This document shows positions 54,609 through 64,000 of a stretch of DNA of 64,000 nt, in pieces. A program made the position numbers and the translations under genes. Within the stretch, counting starts at the first letter, position 1, and each line of letters opens with the position of its first letter. The notes below the pieces were generated by a model. That model saw nothing but the letters and a program-made list of their open reading frames with translations. It was not told the origin of the DNA and ran no database searches. Location of the stretch: the NCBI RefSeq assembly GCF_017901155.1, contig NZ_CP072800.1, forward strand, positions 3,189,283 to 3,253,282, read 5' to 3'. Origin of the DNA: Candidatus Thiothrix anitrata. GTDB lineage: Bacteria > Pseudomonadota > Gammaproteobacteria > Thiotrichales > Thiotrichaceae.

Positions 54609-54617
54609 TGTCAGCGT

Positions 54618-54930
54618 TTAGGCAGGTTCAAACACCAGCTTGATAGAGCCTTTGCCGCCCACCTTGCCGCTGGCAATCAGGTTGATACCGCCCTCGCCAC
54701 TGATCTCAATGCCTAGCTCTACTTTGTTCAGTTTGAATTTACCGACTGTTTCTACCTTACTGAATACTTCGCTGAGTTGTTCACTCAATTCCTGCATCTT
54801 GTTGGCAAGTTCGGCACTGTCGATTTCCCGGATACCCGGGCGGTAAATTGCGCCCACCACGCCCCAATGTACTCGAAGGCGTTCTGGCAGCTTCATTCTC
54901 ATCCGCCACACGAATATACATTTTACTCAT
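54618..54930 (-). pseudogene. Pepco/Trypco-like small conflict-system protein, frame broken once
   Basis: About 105 residues when repaired. The N-terminus MSKMYIRVADENEAARTPSS (ATG at 54930) is in one frame, the rest (REIDSAELANKMQELSEQLS, then LNKVELGIEISGEGGINLIA and GGKGSIKLVFEPA) in another. The switch is at about 54834-54840 and is cured by one G in CCCGGG. The C-terminal pattern, 'xLxxVELxxEISxEGGxxLxxxGKxxGKGxIxLxF', is that of peptidase- or trypsin-co-occurring domains (Pepco, Trypco1), which accompany CHAT and trypsin proteases in conflict systems. Divergent from the CHAT gene. Confidence 0.7.
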
Positions 54931-55014
54931 AGCCGTAAACCTGTTAAATATTGGTTCAGAAACGATTAATCAAGCGTGTTTATATACCATGCTGGGCAAC
55001 AGGGAAACCTCCAG

Positions 55015-56931
55015 ATGCAATTGAATTGTTGGCTCACCCCCACGCAGGAAAAAGGTCTTTATGATCTTGCCTTGGAGTTCCCGCAACAAAGCCGCCGTGT
55101 CAATTTGGGAAAAACCGATTTACGCCTGCAATGCCAGCTCAACCTGCTCAATGAATCCATAACGTTGCACGATGTGCTTGACCTACTGGACAAGTTCAAT
55201 GAAGACACCATCAGGCAGTACACCAATGAAGCAGGCATGTACGACATTGGCGTATTCCTCTACCGAGCAACCTTGGGCAAGCATCGCGGCGGGAACTGGA
55301 TCAGGAAGCCGTTGATTTGCGCATAATCAGCCCTTGCGAGCACATCCATCGCTTGCCTTGGAACATGCTGGCGCGTGACAGCGACAACCGTTTTCTGCGT
55401 TACGCCGACTGGCAGATAACACTAGCACGTGAGTACAACCCGCAGCGGGTGGAAATGCCCAGCCTGCCCGCCTTGCTGGTATTTAGTCCACCGGAAATCG
55501 ACGGCTACGGTATGACCGGAACGGATGTCCATATCCGCCAGCTACAAATCGAATTGACCGCAGAAATCCGTTCTTATGAAAGCCCTACCCTGTTTAAGCT
55601 CGTGCATACTCGTCAGGAGTTGGAACGTGTGCTGCAACGCCAGCATTTTGACGTGCTGTATTACTACGGACACGGCGAAGGTGACGACCTGAGTTCACGC
55701 CTGCGATTAGAAGCCCCAACTCCAGCCAACCCCGGAACCATGAGCCTAATCCACCTACGTGAAACCTTGCAACGGGCGGTAGGTGGCTCGCCAGCGGTGT
55801 GCTACATCAATGCCTGCATGAGTGCCAGCGGCGGCAAAATGGGGGCTGGCCTGCAACTGGGTTATGGCTGCGCCGCTGTGATCGCCAACCGTACCGAAGC
55901 GTGGGTATCTGTTGCCCAACGACAAGGCTTGAGCTTTTTGAAGTACATCTTGCTGGATGCTTTGTCCCCGCATGAAGCCTTACACCGCACAGTCACCAGT
56001 GGTTATGAAGATGTGGGGGATTCATCGTGGGCAACACCCATCCTGACCCGTCATTACACCGAATGGCAATGCAAACGCAAACCCAACCTGCACCACCTGA
56101 ACCGGCAAGATAAAGACTGGCCTCTCAAGCTAGATCGAGTCAGCCAAAGTGGCTACATAGGTGAATACATGGAAGCCGTCCTCAATGGCAGTGTCGATAC
56201 GCTGTGTTGTGTTTGGTATGGCAGTGCAGCGGTTGGGGTCGATTTACTGCATGAGCGCGTTCAGCATAAAGTCCCCGGCAATACTGACCTGATTACCTGC
56301 CAAATGAACTGGCCGATGGCTATCACTGATGAAAACCGCGATGAAATGTTCCGTGCTAGCCTGTTGGCAGGCTTCCGATGCATTTATCACGCCGCCCCCT
56401 AGCAGTATTGAAGCGATTCCGCGTTTCCTGAAAGAAGTGTCACTCCACGCGGGCAGCCACCGTTTACTGTTTCATCTGCGCCTGCAAACAGTGCGTCCCA
56501 TCGACAAGGATTGGGCTATCCCAACCAACTTCAAACATTTTCTCGACTGGTGGCAGCGGGTTGTTGCACCAGAACTGAGCAAAGCACGGATTCCCGCCAT
56601 CATCACCCTCGGTTATGAACTGGATAACCTGAAAAAACTCGAAGAGCAGTACGACAAACACCTGAAGCCACTCAACACCCAACAATTGATGGTCAGGCGT
56701 TTACCTCCACTGGAACCCATTTCCCAAGACCACATGCGTGACTTTATCCAAACGTTCAAACTGCCCGTACCGCCACAAATATTGGATGCCAAGGTTGCCG
56801 AAATTGAAAGAGAAACTGGCGGGCATTACCAACGCACACTGGAATGTTTGATCAATTTATACGAACACAGTGTCATGATTACCCCTGATAACGTCTATGC
56901 TTCTGCCGATGACGATTTCGACTTTGCTTAA
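55015..56931 (+). pseudogene. CHAT caspase-like protease with C-terminal STAND-like region; two frame breaks
   Basis: Putative effector protease of the conflict cluster, about 638 residues when repaired. The N-terminal part (about 1-105) is followed by a CHAT domain (about 110-350) with the catalytic histidine in LYYYGHGEGDD and cysteine in CYINACMSASGG. Then comes a region with a degenerate P-loop-like VWYGSAAVGVDLLHERV, resembling inactive-STAND modules, and a helical C-terminus (DHMRDFIQTFKLPVPP). Frame changes occur at about 55290 (one G missing in GGCGGG) and about 56376 (one base extra or two missing). The start is taken at the ATG at 55015. MoxR follows after 10 bases. Confidence 0.8.
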
Positions 56932-56941
56932 GGATGCAACT

Positions 56942-57892
56942 ATGAGCCGTTACCCCTTCGCCCTGCTGGATCACCCTAACGCACGTAATGGGCATGAGTT
57001 ACTGAGCCAACGTAACCAAAGCCACCGCCGTAATCTGAAAAAAGATGCCACCCGTTTTGACCCTGACGAAGCCCTGAAAACCGCTATCCATACCGCTATC
57101 GCTATTGGGGAACCACTGCTGCTGACAGGTGATGCAGGAACGGGTAAAACGCAAACCGCCTATTACGTTGCCGAAATGCTGGGGTTGGATGAAGTGCTGT
57201 CGTTTCAGGTTAAATCCAGCAGTTCAGCACAGGATGTGTTGTACCGTTTTGACCATGTGAAATATTACCGAGAGGCAGGCTCCAAAGATGCCACGGATAC
57301 CAACACCATCAAATGGAAATCCATCAGCAAGGGTGTGTTGTGGCAGGCACTTGAAGCAACCAAGACCCGCGTGGTGTTAATCGACGAAATCGACAAGGCT
57401 TCCCGCGATTTTCCCAATGACTTGCTGCATGAACTCGATCAGATGGAGTTCACTATTCCCGAATTGAATGATTTGGTGATTGGCGGGGAAAAAAGCCATC
57501 GTCCTTTGGTATTCATCACCTCCAATAACGAGCGGCGTTTACCCGATGCCTTCCTGCGCCGTTGCGTTTTTCATCATGTTGAATTTAACGAAAAGCTGTT
57601 GCAACGCGCCTTAAAAGCACATAAAGACGATTTCAAGAATTTACCGCCAGCCTTTGTTGACCTTGCAGTGAATCGTTTTTTGATTCTGAGGGAGAAGCAT
57701 TTGCGCAAACGACCGGCTACCGGGGAGTTTTTAGCGTGGCTGCGCGTGTTGGCGATGCTGGCGGAAACGTCGGAAGAGACTTTGCAACGGGCGTTAGTTG
57801 CTGCTGAAGATGATTTAACCAAACTGCCTTATCTTGGGGTTCTCCTGAAAGACAGACACGATCTCGAAAACATAGCAATACAAGGGTTTTAA
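56942..57892 (+). CDS. MoxR-type AAA+ ATPase of the conflict cluster
   Basis: A 316-residue ATPase. Walker A is LTGDAGTGKTQTAYYVAE (about 62-79), Walker B RVVLIDEIDKASRDFP, sensor FITSNNERRLPDAFLRRC with arginine finger. MoxR ATPases act with vWA-domain proteins as chaperone-like switches; in conflict systems they are thought to license the effector. AAGGATG stands before the ATG at 56942. It is directly downstream of the CHAT gene. Confidence 0.92.
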   Translation: MSRYPFALLDHPNARNGHELLSQRNQSHRRNLKKDATRFDPDEALKTAIHTAIAIGEPLLLTGDAGTGKTQTAYYVAEMLGLDEVLSFQVKSSSSAQDVLYRFDHVKYYREAGSKDATDTNTIKWKSISKGVLWQALEATKTRVVLIDEIDKASRDFPNDLLHELDQMEFTIPELNDLVIGGEKSHRPLVFITSNNERRLPDAFLRRCVFHHVEFNEKLLQRALKAHKDDFKNLPPAFVDLAVNRFLILREKHLRKRPATGEFLAWLRVLAMLAETSEETLQRALVAAEDDLTKLPYLGVLLKDRHDLENIAIQGF

Positions 57893-57896
57893 CCCG

Positions 57897-57920
57897 AACC
57901 TCCCCGAATCCGGGGAGGTT
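57897..57920. terminator. Hairpin after the MoxR gene
   Basis: Perfect 10-bp stem AACCTCCCCG / CGGGGAGGTT, four-base loop, between convergent genes. Also a member of the palindrome family. Confidence 0.7.
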
Positions 57921-57930
57921 CACACCGTCA

Positions 57931-59061
57931 TTAACCAATCCGTACTGAATCCGGTGCTTTGGGGAAATGCGGTAAACTGGTTTCAGCAACAAGCCCTGCT
58001 TGCGCTGCGGCTTTCAACTCGTCTGCTTTTCTGTCAACGATCCAGTCGGTAATACCAGCCCCGATCCACATGCTAAACAGCGCGACCCATGCGGTAATTA
58101 CCAAAATCGCGCCGCCGGTAACACCCGCACCAACCGCACAACCACCCGCCAGCATCCCGCCAAACCCCATCAAAGCCGCGCCGATAAAAAAGCGGGCAAA
58201 GCCACTGTCGGAGGTGAATTGCTGCCATTTGAATTCATGTGTCACCAAAGCCGCCAGCAATGAGCCTAAAAATACGCCGGGTACTAAACCCACATCAAAG
58301 CTCAGTGGCAGTGTCGGTTGATTGATCAAACCCATCAGGGTGTCGGCTGAAGAACCCGTAAAGCTCACGCTTTTAATCGCCACAATATCAAAGGAATTAG
58401 CAGCTTGCAGACTGGTTAACAACCATCCCAAAGCCACGGACAGGCCGGTAATAACCGCCGCGACACCCCACCATTTACTCAATTGGTGACGTTTAGCAAA
58501 CCACAAACCCAGTAAAAATAAAACGATACCAATGATTAAACCACCGTAAGATGGCAACCAACCAGCAAAACTGCGAGACTGCCCATCAACCAGCCACCAA
58601 GAAGATAACTCTTCACGCAATGGTGATAGTCCACCGGTCAAGGATGCTTGCGCCACAATCGTGACCACCAGTCCCGCAACCATTGTGCGCATATTTCCGG
58701 TCGCGGATAACACCAACAAACGGCTCGCACAACCACCAGCTAACACCATACCCGCGCCAAACAACAAACCACCAATAATGGCACCTGACATTGAGCCGGT
58801 ATTGTTCAACTGACGAATCTGCCCGGTATCAATCACGCCGGTTCCAATAAAGTATTGCGTACCAATCATCGCGGCACTGAATGCCAGCAACCAGATGGCA
58901 AACTTTTTACCCGTCTGACCACGCCAGAACTCCACACAAGCCGCACGCAAACAAAAACGGCTTTGCTGGGCAAAAATACCGAAGATCAACCCAACCGTTA
59001 AGCCAAGGATGGCTGATATTTCTTCCGTAGCAAAATACTCTAATAAGGCATCATAGTTCAT
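57931..59061 (-). CDS. YeeE/YedE family transporter (thiosulfate/sulfur-compound uptake)
   Basis: A 376-residue polytopic inner-membrane protein with about ten segments. The family hallmarks are two copies of a Cys-containing motif: GAGMVLAGGCASRLLVLSAT and GFGGMLAGGCAVGAGVTGGA. An early SRFCLRAACVEFWRG supplies further cysteines. TsuA-type members import thiosulfate. ATG at 59061 chosen because GGGGGA lies 8 bases upstream. It fits a sulfur-oxidising lifestyle. Convergent with the MoxR gene. Confidence 0.88.
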   Translation of the reverse strand: MNYDALLEYFATEEISAILGLTVGLIFGIFAQQSRFCLRAACVEFWRGQTGKKFAIWLLAFSAAMIGTQYFIGTGVIDTGQIRQLNNTGSMSGAIIGGLLFGAGMVLAGGCASRLLVLSATGNMRTMVAGLVVTIVAQASLTGGLSPLREELSSWWLVDGQSRSFAGWLPSYGGLIIGIVLFLLGLWFAKRHQLSKWWGVAAVITGLSVALGWLLTSLQAANSFDIVAIKSVSFTGSSADTLMGLINQPTLPLSFDVGLVPGVFLGSLLAALVTHEFKWQQFTSDSGFARFFIGAALMGFGGMLAGGCAVGAGVTGGAILVITAWVALFSMWIGAGITDWIVDRKADELKAAAQAGLVAETSLPHFPKAPDSVRIG

Positions 59062-59195
59062 AAATTCATCCCCCATTTCCGACGAGGAGGAGCATCGGAA
59101 AGTTGTTCAATTAACCAATGGGGGGCATATTAAGTGAGAATATTATTAAATGCTAATGATCTGTATCAAGGAAATGAAAGTTTCGCGCGCAAGCA

Positions 59196-59872
59196 TCAAG
59201 CCGCCAACCACTCAATCCAAGCAAAAACTGCGGCATACACTGCGACAAACACTAACAAGCCGAACCAAGCAGGCTTAAAAGCCAACTCAACCGGCGGCGA
59301 TTGTTCCGCAGGCCAATCTGCCTTACCAACCACCATCGCTTTAATCAAGTTGGTACGCTTATAAAAACGGTAAAACAGCACAGCAGCAATGTGCAGCGCA
59401 GCCAGCAACAAAATGCCATTGAAGTTTAAATGATGAATAGAGGTCAACACTTCGGCCGTACTCATCGTTACCAACCCGATTAACGGCCCTTCGGTCATAA
59501 TATCATCGGTAGCAAACAGCCCGGTACTCGCCTGCATCAGCACTGCCAGCAGCAAGGCCACCACCATCCACGCGCCCAGCGGGTTATGCCCCGCATGAAA
59601 CGCTGTTGCCTTAGTGCGCAACTCACTGAAATGTGTCAAGGCGTGACGCGGCGATTTCAAAAACTGCGCAAACCGCGCCGTATCGCTGCCGATAACACCC
59701 CAAACCACCCGAAACACCACCAAGGCCAGCAGGAAAATCCCGCTACGTTCGTGCCACACCATCCAGTTACCGCCGATTTCCGCGCAAAACCACGAGAAAC
59801 CAATGCCGAGAACCAATGCCCAGTGAAACAACCGTGTGGGTAAATCCCACAGCCTGACGGGAATCGTTTGCA

Positions 59873-59873
<1 letters not shown>
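59196..59873 (-). CDS. Cytochrome b561 / Ni-Fe hydrogenase b-type membrane cytochrome
   Basis: A 225-residue di-haem membrane protein. Start MQTIPVRLWDLPTRLFHWAL (first haem histidine in RLFHW), WMVWHERSG, then HYGHNP-like HAGHNPLGAWMVVALL and a C-terminal LLAALHIAAVLFYRFYKRTN, the histidine pattern of b561-type cytochromes. Passes electrons between quinone and a periplasmic partner. The start overlaps the dapB stop by 1 base. Confidence 0.88.
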
Positions 59874-61839
<1,966 letters not shown>

Positions 61840-61865
61840 AGATCGATTCCTGTAATGTAGGAAAA

Positions 61866-61936
61866 CCCCTCACTTTAATATCCCCCCATCCTAACCTTCC
61901 CCCCCAAGGGGGAAAGGAATAAGATGGGGTGAGGGG
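61866..61936. repeat. Three-tier palindrome between dnaK and dnaJ
   Basis: Outer arms CCCCTCAC / GTGAGGGG, middle CCCCATC / GATGGGG and inner CCTTCCCCCC / GGGGGAAAGG form one long hairpin of 71 bases. Most complete member of the dispersed palindrome family. It could attenuate dnaJ transcription. Confidence 0.8.
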
Positions 61937-61946
61937 TCATATTGCC

Positions 61947-63851
61947 TTACTTTTTCTCTTCAAACTCGGCATCAACGATGTCGTCACCCGGCTTGCCACC
62001 TTGTGCACCACCAGCACCATTGTCAGCACCTGCATCTGCTTGACCTGCCATTGCTTGCATTAACTTGCCGGAAGCTTCCAACAATGCTTCGGTTTTGCGA
62101 TCAATAACCTCTTTATTGTCACCTTTGACCGCTTCTTTGAGTTCGCTGATCAGGGATTCGATATTCGCACGATCCGCGCTTTCGACTTTCTCGCCGTATT
62201 CTTTCAGCGATTTTTCAGTGCCGTGAATCATATTGTCCGCTTGATTACGTGCGTCAACCAATTCGCGCTGCTTTTTGTCTTCTTCAGCGTGCGCTTCGGC
62301 ATCTTTGACCATTTGTTCAACTTCTGCATCGGATAAGCCTGAAGATGCTTTGATCACGATGTTTTGTTGCTTACCGGTCGATTTGTCTTTCGCGGTAACG
62401 TTCAAAATACCATTCGCGTCGATGTCGAAGGTGACTTCGATTTGCGGCATACCGCGTTGTGCTGGCGGAATGTCTTGCAAGTCAAAACGACCCAGTGACT
62501 TGTTGTCACGCGCCATTTCGCGCTCACCTTGGATAACGTGCACGGTAACTGCCGTTTGGTTATCTTCTGCGGTCGAAAACACTTGCGATGCCTTGGTTGG
62601 AATCGTGGTGTTTTTGGTAATCAGTTTGGTAGAAACACCGCCCATGGTTTCAATGCCCAATGACAACGGGGTAACGTCCAACAACAGGATGTCAGTCACG
62701 CCGCCGCTCATTACGCCGCCTTGAATCGCCGCACCAACCGCAACTGCCTCGTCAGGGTTTACGTCTTTACGTGGCTCTTTGCCGAAGAAGTTTTTCACCG
62801 CTTCCTGGACTTTTGGCATACGGGTTTGACCGCCAACTAAAATTACGTCATTGATTTGCGAAGCAGACAAACCTGCATCTTTCAATGCGACTTTGCACGG
62901 CTCAATAGTGCGGCTGATTAAATCGTCAACCAATGACTCCAACTTGGCGCGGGTCACTTTGATATTCAAATGCTTCGGGCCAGTCGCATCCGCAGTAATG
63001 TACGGCAAGTTCACGTCAGACTGTTGGCTGGTGGACAACTCAATTTTGGCTTTTTCTGCTGCATCTTTCAGACGCTGCATTGCCAATGGATCGCCTTTAA
63101 GGTCAACCCCATTGGTTTTACGGAATTCATCTGCCAGATAATCAATCAAACGCATATCGAAGTCTTCACCACCAAGGAAGGTGTCACCGTTGGTGGAAAG
63201 CACTTCAAACTGCATTTCGCCGTCAACGTCAGCGATTTCGATAATGGATACGTCGAATGTACCACCGCCTAAGTCATACACTGCGATTTTGCTGTCGCCC
63301 TTGGCTTTGTCCATACCGTAAGCCAGTGCGGCTGCGGTTGGTTCATTGATAATACGCTTAACTTCCAGACCAGCGATTTTACCAGCGTCTTTGGTAGCTT
63401 GACGTTGTGAGTCATTGAAGTACGCCGGAACGGTAATAACCGCTTCGGTTACAGGTTCACCGAGGAAATCTTCAGCGGTTTTCTTCATTTTCATCAAGAC
63501 ACGTGCAGAAATCTCTGGCGGAGCCATTTTACGACCACGCACGTCTACCCATGCGTCGCCATTGTCAGCTTTGACAATTTTGTACGGAACCAGTTTGATG
63601 TCTTTTTGAACCGCGTCTTCTTGGAAGCGGCGACCGATCAAACGCTTAATCGCGTACAGGGTGTTTTCAGGGTTAGTGACCGCTTGGCGTTTCGCGGTTT
63701 GACCAACCAGCACTTCATCTTCAGTGAAGGCAATAATGGATGGGGTGGTACGATCACCTTCAGCATTTTCAATAACACGTGGCTTGTCACCGTCCATGAT
63801 GGCAACGCAAGAGTTAGTTGTGCCGAGGTCGATACCGATAATTTTTCCCAT
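61947..63851 (-). CDS. dnaK: Chaperone protein DnaK (Hsp70)
   Basis: ATP-dependent chaperone. The 634-residue product starts [20 protein letters not shown]. It contains [64 protein letters not shown] and a Gly/Asp-rich tail ending [11 protein letters not shown]. The upstream region carries a heat-shock type promoter and the grpE tail. Confidence 0.99.
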   Translation of the reverse strand: MGKIIGIDLGTTNSCVAIMDGDKPRVIENAEGDRTTPSIIAFTEDEVLVGQTAKRQAVTNPENTLYAIKRLIGRRFQEDAVQKDIKLVPYKIVKADNGDAWVDVRGRKMAPPEISARVLMKMKKTAEDFLGEPVTEAVITVPAYFNDSQRQATKDAGKIAGLEVKRIINEPTAAALAYGMDKAKGDSKIAVYDLGGGTFDVSIIEIADVDGEMQFEVLSTNGDTFLGGEDFDMRLIDYLADEFRKTNGVDLKGDPLAMQRLKDAAEKAKIELSTSQQSDVNLPYITADATGPKHLNIKVTRAKLESLVDDLISRTIEPCKVALKDAGLSASQINDVILVGGQTRMPKVQEAVKNFFGKEPRKDVNPDEAVAVGAAIQGGVMSGGVTDILLLDVTPLSLGIETMGGVSTKLITKNTTIPTKASQVFSTAEDNQTAVTVHVIQGEREMARDNKSLGRFDLQDIPPAQRGMPQIEVTFDIDANGILNVTAKDKSTGKQQNIVIKASSGLSDAEVEQMVKDAEAHAEEDKKQRELVDARNQADNMIHGTEKSLKEYGEKVESADRANIESLISELKEAVKGDNKEVIDRKTEALLEASGKLMQAMAGQADAGADNGAGGAQGGKPGDDIVDAEFEEKK

Positions 63852-63900
63852 GATGTCTATCTCCAGAATACTTTTGTTAACTTAAACAATTGGCTTGTTT

Positions 63901-63927
63901 ATGTGGGGTTATCTAGCCTTTTTCAAG
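63901..63927 (-). promoter_or_regulatory. Candidate sigma32 (heat-shock) promoter of dnaK
   Basis: On the reverse strand CTTGAAA (63921-63927) is followed after 12 bases by CCCCACAT (63901-63908), matching the sigma32 pattern. It lies between grpE and dnaK. No CIRCE is present here, unlike at groES. Confidence 0.7.
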
Positions 63928-63946
63928 AGCCATTGTCACAGAATCT

Positions 63947-64000
63947 TTATTTTTTACAGACCATGACCATTGCCGGACGCACTACCCGACCGCTCATCAC
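63947..64000 (-). CDS. grpE: GrpE nucleotide exchange factor, C-terminal end (cut by window edge)
   Basis: The last 17 codons read VMSGRVVRPAMVMVCKK, then TAA at 63947-63949. The pattern GR-x2-RPAMV-x-V is the conserved GrpE C-terminus, and grpE-dnaK-dnaJ is the usual order. The rest lies beyond the window. Confidence 0.8.
   Translation of the reverse strand: MMSGRVVRPAMVMVCKK

Noticed and set aside
50600-57930. DGR reverse transcriptase and template repeat close to the FGE gene
   Set aside because: No protein with a reverse-transcriptase YxDD motif and no third copy of the VGFRAAR-coding segment could be found in the window; if the DGR exists it must act from elsewhere in the genome.
63850-63927. 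A CIRCE element upstream of dnaK
   Set aside because: No TTAGCACTC or GAGTGCTAA half-site occurs here; only the sigma32-like boxes are present.

Overview
The window looks like a chromosomal piece of a sulfur-oxidising, Thiothrix-like gammaproteobacterium (order Thiotrichales). This is inferred from gene order: grpE-dnaK-dnaJ-dapB, map-glnD beside rpsB-tsf, exbB-exbD-msbA-lpxK-Trm112-kdsB, alaC-hom-thrC and hisC-tyrA. A YeeE/YedE sulfur-compound transporter, c-type cytochromes and RpoS fit the same picture. Base composition is even in most places. An AT-rich island lies at about 35.2-37.4 kb.

Layout. 0-1.3 kb: groEL (partial), groES with a perfect CIRCE operator, and fxsA. 1.4-10.2 kb: a GGDEF/EAL signalling protein, an H-NS-like protein, an oversized DsbD, a DUF533 protein, and the hda-perM-CDP-alcohol phosphatidyltransferase cluster. 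10.3-15 kb: an OmpA-like lipoprotein and alaC-hom-thrC. 15-20 kb: an Mth938-like protein, rpoS, an ECF sigma/DUF3619/DUF3106 group, a zinc metallopeptidase and a nitroreductase. 20-27 kb: a CysZ-like and a FadL-like gene, both full of frame breaks, then the lipid A/Kdo export operon. 27-35 kb: ppk1 with a candidate Pho box, a lytic transglycosylase, dapD-dapC, an Ala-rich cytochrome lipoprotein and a stand-alone MnmC C-terminal domain. 35.2-37.5 kb: an accessory island with a MazF-type toxin-antitoxin pair between two 147-bp direct repeats, one of which forms the 3' end of tyrA. 37.5-49.2 kb: tyrA-hisC, tsf-rpsB, map-glnD, pnp-rpsO, msrB and a cytochrome c'. 49.2-57.9 kb: defence-like accessory region. 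57.9-64 kb: YedE transporter, cytochrome b561, dapB, dnaJ, dnaK and the grpE tail.

The most interesting region is 50.6-57.9 kb. Divergent genes encode a small Pepco/Trypco-like protein, a coiled-coil membrane protein, a membrane protein with a degenerate vWA-like region and two formylglycine-generating-enzyme (C-type lectin fold) domains, a CHAT caspase-like protease and a MoxR-type AAA+ ATPase. The two FGE domains end in 69-bp segments that differ at 20 positions, nearly all of them explicable as replacement of adenines, while the flanking DNA is almost identical. This is the signature of diversity-generating retroelement (DGR) variable regions. No reverse transcriptase or template repeat is visible here. 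I read the cluster as a DGR-diversified sensor coupled to an NTPase-gated protease (a biological conflict system). It sits next to a TumE/TumA toxin-antitoxin pair.

Caution on reading frames. At least ten genes carry single-base frame breaks. Many are explained by one missing G in a short G run, and coding sequence continues on both sides. I interpret most of these as consensus errors rather than true pseudogenes, and I give the full extent of each gene. A family of GC-rich nested palindromes is scattered between genes, and two copies lie inside coding sequence of the conflict cluster.
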